This document shows positions 1-9,220 of a stretch of 64,000 nucleotides of DNA, piece after piece (the stretch's first letter is position 1; every line of letters starts with the position of its first letter). Origin of the DNA: Verrucomicrobiales bacterium (GTDB lineage Bacteria; Verrucomicrobiota; Verrucomicrobiia; Verrucomicrobiales; DEV007); contig JANQVJ010000037.1 of NCBI GenBank assembly GCA_030730365.1, positions 1 through 64,000 on the forward strand. Direction: 5' to 3'. Both the position numbers and the translations under genes were made by a program. The notes under the pieces were generated by a model that did no database searches, was not told where the DNA came from, and worked only from the letters and a program-made list of their open reading frames with translations.

Positions 1-2775
1 CTGCTGTTGTCTAGCCGCTTCCTGAGCAGCCTGCTGGGCGGCGAGGGCCTCATTTTGCCTTGCTGCCATGGCAGCTTCCCGATTCGCCCCCTGTTGCCTT
101 GCTTCCTCCTGAGCAGCCTGGCGAGCCTGTTCGGCCATGGTGGCCTGCTGGGCTTGCTGACCCGCTGCTACCTGAGCTGCCAGGGCTTCGTTTTGCCGTG
201 CCATGGCGGCTTCCTGATTTGCTGCCTGTTGTCTTGCGGCATCCTGAGCGTCTTGGCGAGCCTGTTCAGCCATCGCTGCCTGCTGAGCCGCCAACGCTTC
301 GTTTCGCTGGGCAATGGCGGCCTGCTGATCGGCCACCTGCTGTCTGGTGTCCTGACCCGCTGCCGCCGCCGCATCGATAGCAGCCTGCCGGGCAGCCAAC
401 GCCTCATTTTGACGAGTCATGGCGGCCTCCGCATTCGCCGCCTGCTGCCTTGCGGCATCCTGAGCGTCTTGTCGAGCCTGTTCGGCTATCGCGGCCTCTT
501 GGGCTTCCTGCCCCGTCGCCGTCGCCGTCGCTGTCGCCTGCCGGGCGTCCAAGGCATCATTCTGAAGTTGCATGGCGGCGAGTCGTTCTTGGGCGGCTTC
601 TACCGATTGCTGGGCGGCAATGGCAATGGCCTCCTGGCGTTTTGCTTCTATTTCCTGGCGGGCCATTTCAGCTGCCTCTGCCTCACGACGGGTATTCGCT
701 TCCTGCTCGGCGATGGCAGCCTGCCGAGCAGCTTCCCCCTGATGGCGGGTAGCGACCAATTGCTCGGCTTCCAGTGCTTCCTGGGTCGCCATCGCCGCTT
801 GACGCGCCGTTTCAGCCTCCTTGGCAGCCTGGGCTGCCTCCGCTTGCTGGCGTTCGAGATCTTCGCGCTGCTTGGCTAGCGCAGTGGTCTCAGCTTCGCT
901 GCGGGCGTTGCGCTCCCGTTCAGCCAAAGCGGCCTCCTGTTCAGCCAATGCCCTCTGGGCGGCCTCCTGTTCCTGACGTAAAGCCTCCGCTTCATTCGCT
1001 GCTTGCAGCGCTTCAGCCTTCTGGCGCTCCAAGTCCTGCTGCTGCTTAGCCATTGCAGTGGTCTCAGCCTCACGGAGGGCCTTTTCTTCGTTCTCCTTTT
1101 CAGCAGCGACCGCAGCCAGCGACTCCTGGAGTTTGGCTTGATCCTCGACGAGAGTCGCCCGCTCTTGGATGGCTTCGGCCTGCTCAAGCCTGAGCGCCTC
1201 GAGCTTCGCGATCAGGGCCGCTTGTCTTGCCGCCTCCTCCTCGGCGGTCTCGACCACTTGAGGAATAGGATTCGGAACTGTGATTGACGAGGTTTCTTGA
1301 GCGGGAACAGGAACAGGGACGGTTGCCGCAGCGGTGCTCGCCAATTTCTCTTCTTGGATCCGCCTTTCGAGGGCGGCTTGTTGAAATGCCTCTACTCCTG
1401 GAATGTTAAGCATCGCGGGCAGCTTTTCACCGGGTTGAACCGACTCCGCCACATCGACTTGTTTCAGGATGAGGTCCTGCAAATCCTGTTTCTGTTCGAT
1501 AGGAACTTGAGACCAGGCATCAACAATGGATGCCTGAGCGATCGTTTCGGCGACCTGCCTGGGCGGCACGGCAAGTCCGCCCGTCTCGGGTAGCGGAGCA
1601 GCAACCAGAGAGTGGCCGCCGCCGCCACGAGGATTCAAACCTGAAATGCTTTGATCGAGCCGACCACTCACCTGAACGGGCACAACAGGGACTGCTTGTC
1701 CGAGGCGCTGCTCGACCCAAGGGCGGTCAGGACCACCGCGGTTGATGAAGACATTGGGTTGATTGATGCTGACAGGCGCAATGTTTGTTATATTGATAGT
1801 CTGCGAGAAAACCTGAACCACATTCGAAGGGGGCAGAATGCTGCCGGCATAGGTGTTGCGGTTGAAATTTCTGGTTTCGATAAAAACGTAATGGCTTGGT
1901 GCTAGGCCATAGTGCGCGTCGCAGTCGTCACCAATCCAGGAACCGCGGCGACGGGACGGGGGCAATGGTGCCCACCCGACGTGACTCCCGCTTGAACGCC
2001 ATGAGACCCAGGCCGGAGCCCATTCGCGTCCGGGCATCCACACCCAACCATGGCGTGACAGTTGCACCCAACGACCGTAGTGGTAGCAGGCCCAGCCAAA
2101 AGGCTCGGCGCTATCCCAGGCCCAGCCGTGGTTGGTCCAGACCCAGCGCCCGTCCTGATAGGGGCGCCACGATGGCCGTGATGCGATCCGGGGGCGAAAA
2201 CCATAACCGAGGCCCTCGAGGTTGAGCCACTGACCATGCGAGCTGAGGCCATCGTAGAACATGGAGTAGTCCACACCCGGCTCCTGCCATGCCCGGCCTC
2301 CACGGACGGGAGCTGGTGGCGCATAGGTAGAGGGAGCGTAGACGTGGGGCGTGACCTGCCCGTATTTGGGAGGTGTCACGGTCTGCCCACTTCTAGGATA
2401 GGCACTCCCGGGAATGGTGCCTTGTGGCTGCGCGCCGAATTGATTTTGCGGGGTTGAGCCCTGAAGACGAGCCGCTTCGGCTTCGGTCATTAGTCGCGTA
2501 TTCTCTTGCTGAATGCTGGATAGCTTGGCCTGAAGATCCGCATTCTCCCTTGAAAGGACGGTTCTCTGCAACTCCGCCAACTCCGCCTGGAGTGCCTGGC
2601 TGCGGGCGTCCATCTCGGCAATACGCGCGGCATAGGCTGCGGCATCCGCTTCCATTGCCACCTGCGCGCGATTAGCTTCGTCTTCGGCACGGGCTAGAGC
2701 GGCTTCTTTGTCCCCGCAACTGGTCAGTAGGAAGAGAAGCAAAACGCCGACGCTCAAAATGGGGAGGGATTTCAT
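1..2775 (-). CDS. DUF6600-like lipoprotein with long Ala/Gln/Glu/Arg-rich coiled-coil repeat region (partial, runs off the left edge)
   Basis: Own reverse-strand translation from ATG at 2775: MKSLPILSVGVLLLFLLTSCGDKEAALARAEDEANRAQ... (lipobox LTSC), then WRPYQDGRWVWTNHGWAWDSAEPFGWACYHYGRW...GWVWMPGREWAPAWVSWR..VGWAPLPP, then ~450 aa of A/Q/E/R-rich repeats. Open to base 1 (925 codons, no stop), so absent from the ORF track. Confidence 0.93.
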   Translation of the reverse strand, partial: MKSLPILSVGVLLLFLLTSCGDKEAALARAEDEANRAQVAMEADAAAYAARIAEMDARSQALQAELAELQRTVLSRENADLQAKLSSIQQENTRLMTEAEAARLQGSTPQNQFGAQPQGTIPGSAYPRSGQTVTPPKYGQVTPHVYAPSTYAPPAPVRGGRAWQEPGVDYSMFYDGLSSHGQWLNLEGLGYGFRPRIASRPSWRPYQDGRWVWTNHGWAWDSAEPFGWACYHYGRWVQLSRHGWVWMPGREWAPAWVSWRSSGSHVGWAPLPPSRRRGSWIGDDCDAHYGLAPSHYVFIETRNFNRNTYAGSILPPSNVVQVFSQTINITNIAPVSINQPNVFINRGGPDRPWVEQRLGQAVPVVPVQVSGRLDQSISGLNPRGGGGHSLVAAPLPETGGLAVPPRQVAETIAQASIVDAWSQVPIEQKQDLQDLILKQVDVAESVQPGEKLPAMLNIPGVEAFQQAALERRIQEEKLASTAAATVPVPVPAQETSSITVPNPIPQVVETAEEEAARQAALIAKLEALRLEQAEAIQERATLVEDQAKLQESLAAVAAEKENEEKALREAETTAMAKQQQDLERQKAEALQAANEAEALRQEQEAAQRALAEQEAALAERERNARSEAETTALAKQREDLERQQAEAAQAAKEAETARQAAMATQEALEAEQLVATRHQGEAARQAAIAEQEANTRREAEAAEMARQEIEAKRQEAIAIAAQQSVEAAQERLAAMQLQNDALDARQATATATATGQEAQEAAIAEQARQDAQDAARQQAANAEAAMTRQNEALAARQAAIDAAAAAGQDTRQQVADQQAAIAQRNEALAAQQAAMAEQARQDAQDAARQQAANQEAAMARQNEALAAQVAAGQQAQQATMAEQARQAAQEEARQQGANREAAMAARQNEALAAQQAAQEAARQQQ

Positions 2776-2903
2776 AATATGAAGTGTTCACCTTACACGA
2801 CGATGCGAGAGCAATTCTATGTAGAGAAAATGGGCGAAACCGGAATTTTTCGGGGGAAATTTGCAACGGGTCTACCAGATACGTTCGAAAATACGTCGGG
2901 ATC

Positions 2904-2965
2904 AACTCATGGGGACACAACACATGGAACTCATGGGGACAGGTTTTCTATCAACTCATGGGGAT
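2904..2965 (+). repeat. Three direct copies of AACTCATGGGGA(C/T) at 24-25 bp spacing
   Basis: Copies at 2904-2916, 2928-2940, 2953-2965 read directly in the sequence. Confidence 0.9.
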
Positions 2966-3053
2966 GAGGCGGACCCCGGAATTCGGGCCAGGAGCTAAGC
3001 TATGATTGTGGTGGGTGGGAACAGGCTGTAAGCCAGACCTGACAACCCACTGA

Positions 3054-3287
3054 ATGAAAGCAAAACGAAGAAGACACGACTCCGAATTCAAGGCCCGCGT
3101 GGCGCTCGAAGCGCTCAAGGGCGTTAAAACCATCCAGCAAATCGCCAAGGACTTTGAAGTGCACCCGGTGCAGGTCTCTGACTGGAAGAAAACGATGGTG
3201 GAGGGGGCTGCCAGCGTGTTTGGCCCGGGGCAGGGAAAAGCCGAAAGGGAGGATTTCGAACGTGAACGGTCCCAGCTTCATGCCTAG
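3054..3287 (+). pseudogene. IS3-family transposase OrfA (HTH), truncated by in-frame TAG
   Basis: MKAKRRRHDSEFKARVALEALKGVKTIQQIAKDFEVHPVQVSDWKK...; after TAG (3285-3287) the same frame continues IGEQVVVIDFLTKKSKQLGL to TGA at 3348-3350. Confidence 0.85.
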
Positions 3288-3346
3288 ATCGGAGAGCAGG
3301 TCGTCGTGATCGATTTCCTGACAAAAAAGTCCAAACAGCTCGGTCT

Positions 3347-4229
3347 ATGAAGGAACGCATCGAACTGGTGGAAAAAAAGCATCCTAAATTGAGCGTGAGA
3401 ACACAAATGCAAACTCCTCGGCGTGGCGCGTTCGTCGCTGACCTATGAAGCGGTGGCGGAGAGTCCGGAGAACCTCCGCATCAAGCGACTCCTCGACGAG
3501 ATCTACCTGATTGATCCATGCCTTGGGAGCCGTCGCCTCGTAACCGTTCTCGACCGCGATCATGACATCCAAGTCAACCGCAAGCGGCTCCAGCGGGTGC
3601 GTCGTGAAATCGGTCATGAGGCGATCTGGTGCAAACCCCGAACGAGCATTCCGGACAAAAAGCATCGTAAATACCCGTATTTGCTGCGCGAGCTGACGAT
3701 TAACCGGCCCGACCAGGTCTGGTGCGCGGACATCACCTACGTTCCAATGCCTGGAGGCCACGCCTACCTGTGCGCGGTGATGGACTGGTATTCGCGAAAG
3801 GTGCTGGGCTGGGCGGTCTCCAATACGATGGAAACGGGTCTGTGCCTTGAGGCGCTTGAAAACGCGCTGAGTAATACGGGGCGCGTTCCGGAGATTTTCA
3901 ACACCGATCAGGGCTGCCAGTTCACCTCCGTGCAATGGACGGATCGTCTCCTCGGGCTTGGCGTGAAAATCAGCATGGACGGGCGCGGACGATGGATGGA
4001 TAACGTGTTCATCGAGCGACTCTGGAGAAGTCTGAAGGATGAGGAAATCTATCTGCGGGAGAATGCCACCGTCCCCGTGTTGAGACTCGGGCTTGCGCGA
4101 TGGTTCGAGCGCTATAACACATGGCGTCCTCATGAGGCACTTGGCAACCTCACCCCAGCGGTGTTCTACCTGACGACTCCAGGAACCATGGCGAAGCCAA
4201 TGGATGAGAAATCCCTCGCTGCTGCATGA
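3347..4229 (+). pseudogene. IS3-family transposase OrfB (rve/DDE integrase), 5' frameshift
   Basis: MKERIELVEKKHPKLSVRTQ from ATG 3347, then one extra A near 3405-3407; the frame resumes CKLLGVARSSLTYEAVAES...WCADITYVP...NTDQGCQF...FIERLWRSLKDEE (DDE intact). Confidence 0.85.
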
Positions 4230-4251
4230 ACGCTACTGCCCCCTGTCAGCG

Positions 4252-4344
4252 CCGAATTTGGGAAGCCTCCACTCCAGGCTGCGTATGCCACTCCGCTACG
4301 CTCCGTGGCGTACGCAGCCTTCCGCTCTGGCTTCCCAAATTCGG
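4252..4344. repeat. Nested long palindrome / hairpin downstream of OrfB
   Basis: CCGAATTTGGGAAGCC (4252-4267) with perfect reverse complement GGCTTCCCAAATTCGG (4329-4344), enclosing AGGCTGCGTATGCCAC / GTGGCGTACGCAGCCT (15/16 complementary). Confidence 0.9.
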
Positions 4345-4482
4345 ATCCCCGGCCACTTCAACCTTGACGCATTACCAACCATCTCCTACCACTGACTGAC
4401 CATCCGCCACCATAGCTTAAGTTAGCTTCCCAGCGGCCGGAGTTCGGGATCCATCTCAAGGTGAGGGCGGGAGAGGAAAGCT

Positions 4483-4872
4483 TCAGACGCTCTTAGAGGA
4501 AATTGTCTTGCCGCTCCTGTCGCGTAGCTGGATAGTTTCACCCGGGCTGATTCCGAAAGAAACGCTCACAATTACGCCCGGTTTACCTGCGTTCGCTTTC
4601 GCAAAGACGGCCCCTTCACTGGCTTTTTTTTTCTTGCTGAAAAAATAAACTTTAACCGACTCTCCGGCTCCGAGTTTCGTTCCGGCTGGGAATTTCCAGA
4701 CCGAATCGTCCTCGACGAGGCTGTAGCCTGCGAGATCGGCTGGAGCGGAGGAAGTATTTTTGACAATAACATAGTCGGGACTTTCGACGTTGACGGCGGT
4801 AATGGTGAGGTTGGCAAACGCACTTTCCGAGATACCGAGCGCAAGTGAACAGATAATAAATAATTTCTTCAT
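4483..4872 (-). CDS. Small secreted lamin-tail (LTD)-like domain protein
   Basis: Signal peptide MKKLFIICSLALGISESAFA; LTITAVNVESPDYVIVKNTSSAPADLAGYSLVEDDSVWKFPAGTKLGAGESVKVYF. Confidence 0.7.
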   Translation of the reverse strand: MKKLFIICSLALGISESAFANLTITAVNVESPDYVIVKNTSSAPADLAGYSLVEDDSVWKFPAGTKLGAGESVKVYFFSKKKKASEGAVFAKANAGKPGVIVSVSFGISPGETIQLRDRSGKTISSKSV

Positions 4873-4999
4873 GTAAGAATTGAGTAGCTCCTAGATCCGT
4901 TTCCGAAAGAAACGTTTTCGCCAAACTTCCCTTTGCCCTGTAACAATTTTTTCACGCATTGCTCCTCGCGTTTTGCGGGGGAACGGAGTGAGTTGAGAA

Positions 5000-6517
5000 A
5001 TGAAATTATTCACGCTATTCCTCTCATTCTCATTGGTAGCCTCCACTGCCTCGGCATTGGAGTTATCTCGCATTTCCACAGTCAAACTCGGAGCCTTTGA
5101 TTCGGGGGCGGCGGAGATGGTCGATTACGATCCTGTCACGAAACGTCTTTTCTCCGTCAACAGTGAGAACGACTCCATCGTCATCATCGACCTGGCCGAC
5201 CCGTCGGCCGCCAAGCTGGAAAGGGAGTTTAGCGTCGCGGAATATGGCGCGGAGCCAACCTGTGTCGCGATTAAAGGGGGGCTCGTTGCGGTCACTGTTA
5301 GAGCCGAGGACAAGCAGGCTCCGGGCAAGGTCGTTTTCTTTACGACAGGGGGAGAATTCGTCTCCGTCCATGAGACGGGAGCGCTTCCTGACAATGTAAC
5401 TTTCTCCCCCGACGGGAGATTCTGCGTGACCGCGAATGAGGGCGAGCCCTCTGATGATTACAAGAACGATCCGGAGGGATCCGTTACGGTCATCACGATT
5501 TCGGGTGGCAAGCCGGTTGAGGCAAGCCAGTTAACCTTCGACGGCCTTGTCCCCGCCGCTGGCGTTCGAGTCTTCGGGCCTGGGGCGACGCTCGCACAGG
5601 ACCTCGAGCCGGAATTTGTCGCGATCTCGGGCGATTCGAAGACCGCTTTTGTCGTTTGTCAGGAAAACAACGCCATTGCCGTCATTGACCTGATCGAAAA
5701 GAAGGTCATTTCGCTCAAAGCACTTGGCACGAAGGATCACAGCGTCGAAGGAAACGGGTTCGATGCGAGCGACAAGGCCGCCGCCGTAATGATCAGGCCA
5801 TGGCCGGTGAAGGGCCTTTACCAACCCGATGCCATCCTTAGTTTTGAGATTGATGGCAAGGGCTACCTGATTACCGCAAACGAAGGTGACGCCCGCGACT
5901 ACGAAGGCTTCAGCGAGGAAACCCGTGTCGCTGACCTCAAGCTCGACGGAACGGCCTTTTCGAACGCCGCGGACCTTCAGGATGATGAACAATTGGGACG
6001 GCTCAAGACGACAACCGCGCTCGGAGACAGCGATGGCGACGGAGCCCACGAGGAAATCTATGCTTTCGGGGCCCGTTCCTTTTCGATTTGGGATGAGGGG
6101 GTAAATCTTGTCTACGACAGCGGCGACGGGCTTGAGAGGATCACGGCGGAACTACTTGGAGAGAATTTCAACTCTACCAACGACGAGCAACCCTCTTTCA
6201 AGAACCGGAGCGATGACAAGGGACCCGAACCCGAGGCGCTGGCCCTCGGTATCATCGAAGGCAAGACCTATGCGTTCGTCGGACTGGAACGGGTCGGCGG
6301 GATCGTTGTATTCGACATCACTGCTCCAGCAGCTCCCGTATTCGTGACCTATGCAAACCCTCGGGATTTCGCCACCCCGATCGAGTCGGTGGAAGCCGGC
6401 GATCTCGGTCCTGAGGATCTTGAGTTCATCCCCGCCGCCGATTCGTCGAACGGGAAAAATTTGCTCATCAGTGCCAATGAAGTCAGCGGGACAATTTCGG
6501 TGTTCGAACTGAAGTAG
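5000..6517 (+). CDS. Choice-of-anchor I family beta-propeller protein, secreted
   Basis: MKLFTLFLSFSLVASTASA...ISTVKLGAFDSGAAEMVDYDPVTKRLFSVNSENDSIVIIDL; ...LGIIEGKTYAFVGLERVGGIVVFDI. Confidence 0.85.
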   Translation: MKLFTLFLSFSLVASTASALELSRISTVKLGAFDSGAAEMVDYDPVTKRLFSVNSENDSIVIIDLADPSAAKLEREFSVAEYGAEPTCVAIKGGLVAVTVRAEDKQAPGKVVFFTTGGEFVSVHETGALPDNVTFSPDGRFCVTANEGEPSDDYKNDPEGSVTVITISGGKPVEASQLTFDGLVPAAGVRVFGPGATLAQDLEPEFVAISGDSKTAFVVCQENNAIAVIDLIEKKVISLKALGTKDHSVEGNGFDASDKAAAVMIRPWPVKGLYQPDAILSFEIDGKGYLITANEGDARDYEGFSEETRVADLKLDGTAFSNAADLQDDEQLGRLKTTTALGDSDGDGAHEEIYAFGARSFSIWDEGVNLVYDSGDGLERITAELLGENFNSTNDEQPSFKNRSDDKGPEPEALALGIIEGKTYAFVGLERVGGIVVFDITAPAAPVFVTYANPRDFATPIESVEAGDLGPEDLEFIPAADSSNGKNLLISANEVSGTISVFELK

Positions 6518-7159
6518 TTAATCGGGAAGGGGCCACGGATTCTCTCACGGCGGGGGGCGTCCCGATCATGCCTTCGCGGGCTCGACTCGGGCCCGTGGTA
6601 ACCGCTCAGTTCGAAGCTGAGCGGGCCCGCATTCGGTGAGGGTCTCAGAGTGGCCCGAGGGATCGGTGTAGCCGAAGCGGCCTGACTTGAACCCCCAGCG
6701 ATCCCTAGCTTGATCGGGGTCTGGAGTTCAGTAGGATGGGTCTGTCTATGGGTATTCATCGTTGTTAGGTTGGGGGTTTAATCGCCGTCTGACAACCCCA
6801 TGCCTTTTAGCAGTAGTTCGTGGCCGGGTTCGGCTGCTTGGGCGATGGGCAGCCAGACGTTCAGGGGAGGGAGGGGTGACGGGGAAGTTCGCCTGCCACT
6901 CCGGTGCACTCTCCAGCTGGTTGGAAGCGGCGACACGGGATCGTCGCGGTCCATCTGGGACGGTTGGCGGGCGGGGGGACGATATTGCGAGGTGAAGGGA
7001 CGGCAGGAGAATCTGATTCCTTTGCCCCTCATTACCTTGCCCTTGATTCATTGGCGAATGGGAAAGGGATTTCTTTTCAACACAGATGGGCCCGGTGCTG
7101 TCCGCAAACTTCCTCGCTAGAAAAAGCCCTAACGCAAACGCGTCCGTATACTGTACTCA

Positions 7160-7792
7160 TCACTCTAACGATAAGTCCACAAGCCCGTCGAGGTCCATCC
7201 CGAGGATGGCGATTTCGGGCAACATTTTCTGCAGAATCGCATGATTCGTTCGGGCGGAAAGATCGGGAGTCGGGTCCGGCTGATTGAGAAAAAGCCCGCG
7301 GCAGACAAGTCCGCTCTCCCGGATCGCGCGGACGGTCAGGAGCGAATGGTTGAGCACCCCGAGCCGATTCGCGGCGACGAGGATGACGGGCAGCGCAAGA
7401 GCAACGGCGAGATCGGCCATGGTTCTCTCGTGATCGAGCGGGACGAGCCATCCCCCGGCCCCTTCGACGATGACGAACTCGTGCCGGTCCGCGAGGTCGT
7501 TAAAGGCGGCGCGGATCACGGGAAAATCGATGGGGCGGGAAATCGTCGCGGCTGCCGGAGCGAGCGGCTCGGACAGGGAGAAGGGATTGACCATTTCGAG
7601 AGTGAGTCCCGCCTCGTCACCGCCCGAGGCTTTGAAGATGGCGAGGGAATCTTCCTGTCCGCCGCACTCGACCGGCTTCATCCCGACGGCGTCGATGCCC
7701 GAAGCGCGGAGTTTTTGAATGAGACGGGTCGTCACCCAGGTTTTTCCGACACCGGTATCGGTCCCGGTGATGAAAATCCCTCTACCGTTCAT
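7160..7792 (-). CDS. bioD: Dethiobiotin synthase
   Basis: FITGTDTGVGKTWVTTRLIQ...KPVECGG...VIVEGAGGWLVPL. Confidence 0.93.
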   Translation of the reverse strand: MNGRGIFITGTDTGVGKTWVTTRLIQKLRASGIDAVGMKPVECGGQEDSLAIFKASGGDEAGLTLEMVNPFSLSEPLAPAAATISRPIDFPVIRAAFNDLADRHEFVIVEGAGGWLVPLDHERTMADLAVALALPVILVAANRLGVLNHSLLTVRAIRESGLVCRGLFLNQPDPTPDLSARTNHAILQKMLPEIAILGMDLDGLVDLSLE

Positions 7793-9156
7793 GCTCCGAT
7801 TTCGCTGCGGATGAGCTCGGCGATGGCGTCGGCTTCGCGGTTGATGTAGTCGGCATCGCGTCCCTCGATGAGGAGCCGCAGGAGCGGTTCCGTGCCCGAG
7901 TAGCGCAGCAGGACACGCCCGGCGCTGCCGAGAGTCTCTTCCACCTCAGCGAGGCGTGCCGCGGCGGCGAGATCCTCTTTGGCCGGCTTCCGCGAGACGC
8001 GGATGTTACGCTGCGCCTGGGGGAGTTTGCTCATGACCCGCCGAAGTTTACTGAGCGGTTTGCCGCTCTGCTTCATCATGAGGAGCAACTGCACCGCCGC
8101 CATGATGCCGTCGCCGGTCGTGTTGAAGTCGTGAAAGATAAAATGCCCGCTCTGTTCACCGCCGAGATTGTAACCGCCCGCGCGCATCGCTTCGATGACG
8201 TAGCGATCGCCGACCCCGGCCCGGACGACTTTTCCTCCGGCCGCGGTGACCGCCTCGTCGAGTCCGGCATTGCTCATGATCGTCGCGACGAGGGTGCGGT
8301 CGATGAGGGTCCCGGCCTCGATCATGGAAAGCGCGGCGATGGCCATCAGTTCATCCCCGTCGAGGACCGATCCCGTCTCATCGCAGAGGAGGACCCGGTC
8401 GGCATCGCCGTCATGGGAGACCCCGACGTGGGCGCGCGTCTCGCGGACGAGTGACTCGATCACCCCGGGATGCGTGCAGCCGCAATCCTCATTGATATTG
8501 ATGCCGCTGGGGTGGTGATGCATCGGCAACACTTTCGCCCCGAGGGCGTGGAGGATGGCCTCGCTGGTGCGGTAGCTGGCTCCGTTCGCGGCATCGAGCG
8601 CGATGACGAGCCCTTCAAGGAGGTGCCTGTCATCGCCGACACTGCGACAGACGAAGTCGATGTAGCGCTCGGCCGCGCCTTCGAGAGCGGAGATTCGGCC
8701 CACCGGAGCAATCCCGATCGGGGTTTGCGGCGCGATCACTCCCGCTTCGATTTCCAGTTCGAGCGCATCGTCGAGCTTGTAGCCGTCGGGTCCGAAGAAT
8801 TTGATGCCGTTGTCTTCAAAAGGATTGTGTGAGGCGGAGATGACGATGCCGAAGAGGGCTCCCGTCTCGCGCGTCAGCATGGCCACTGCCGGAGTCGGGA
8901 TGACACCGGCGAGCTGCACATCGATCCCTCGGGAGGTAAAGCCGGCGGCTATGGCACTTTCCAGCATGTCGCAGGACTGGCGTGTGTCTTTGCCGATGAT
9001 CACCGTCGGCCAGTTCCGGGAATCGCCTCTCTTTGCCAGAAAGGCATCCGCTGCGGCCTGACCAAGTTTGACGACAAAGTCAGGGACGAGAGGATAGGCG
9101 TTGGCCCTTGCTCGGATGCCGTCGGTGCCGAAAAATTGTCGCTCTTGTTCACTCAT
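7789..9156 (-). CDS. glmM: Phosphoglucosamine mutase
   Basis: FFGTDGIRARAN...ISASHNPFEDNGIKFFGPDGYKL...DGDADR...GEQSGHFIF...RYSGTEPLLR. Confidence 0.95.
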   Translation of the reverse strand: MSEQERQFFGTDGIRARANAYPLVPDFVVKLGQAAADAFLAKRGDSRNWPTVIIGKDTRQSCDMLESAIAAGFTSRGIDVQLAGVIPTPAVAMLTRETGALFGIVISASHNPFEDNGIKFFGPDGYKLDDALELEIEAGVIAPQTPIGIAPVGRISALEGAAERYIDFVCRSVGDDRHLLEGLVIALDAANGASYRTSEAILHALGAKVLPMHHHPSGININEDCGCTHPGVIESLVRETRAHVGVSHDGDADRVLLCDETGSVLDGDELMAIAALSMIEAGTLIDRTLVATIMSNAGLDEAVTAAGGKVVRAGVGDRYVIEAMRAGGYNLGGEQSGHFIFHDFNTTGDGIMAAVQLLLMMKQSGKPLSKLRRVMSKLPQAQRNIRVSRKPAKEDLAAAARLAEVEETLGSAGRVLLRYSGTEPLLRLLIEGRDADYINREADAIAELIRSEIGA

Positions 9157-9220
9157 GGGGAAATACCGGGAGGGGCGGGCTGCGCGCCGGAGGGCCTGGT
9201 GGTTCCGGCGCGCGGAGGGG

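Larger units (their letters stand above)
2965..4458 (+). mobile_element. IS3-family insertion sequence, decayed
   Basis: OrfA and DDE OrfB of IS3 type; candidate imperfect terminal inverted repeats TGAGGCGGACCCCGGAATTCGGGCC (2965..) and, as reverse complement of the right end, TGAGATGGATCCCGAACTCCGGCC (..4458). Confidence 0.75.

Noticed and set aside
6746-7051. Overlapping ORFs 6746..7051- , 6778..7032- and 6800..7120+ as possible genes.
   Set aside because: Low-complexity Arg/Pro-rich translations in three frames with no recognisable motif; more likely a non-coding repeat-like spacer.
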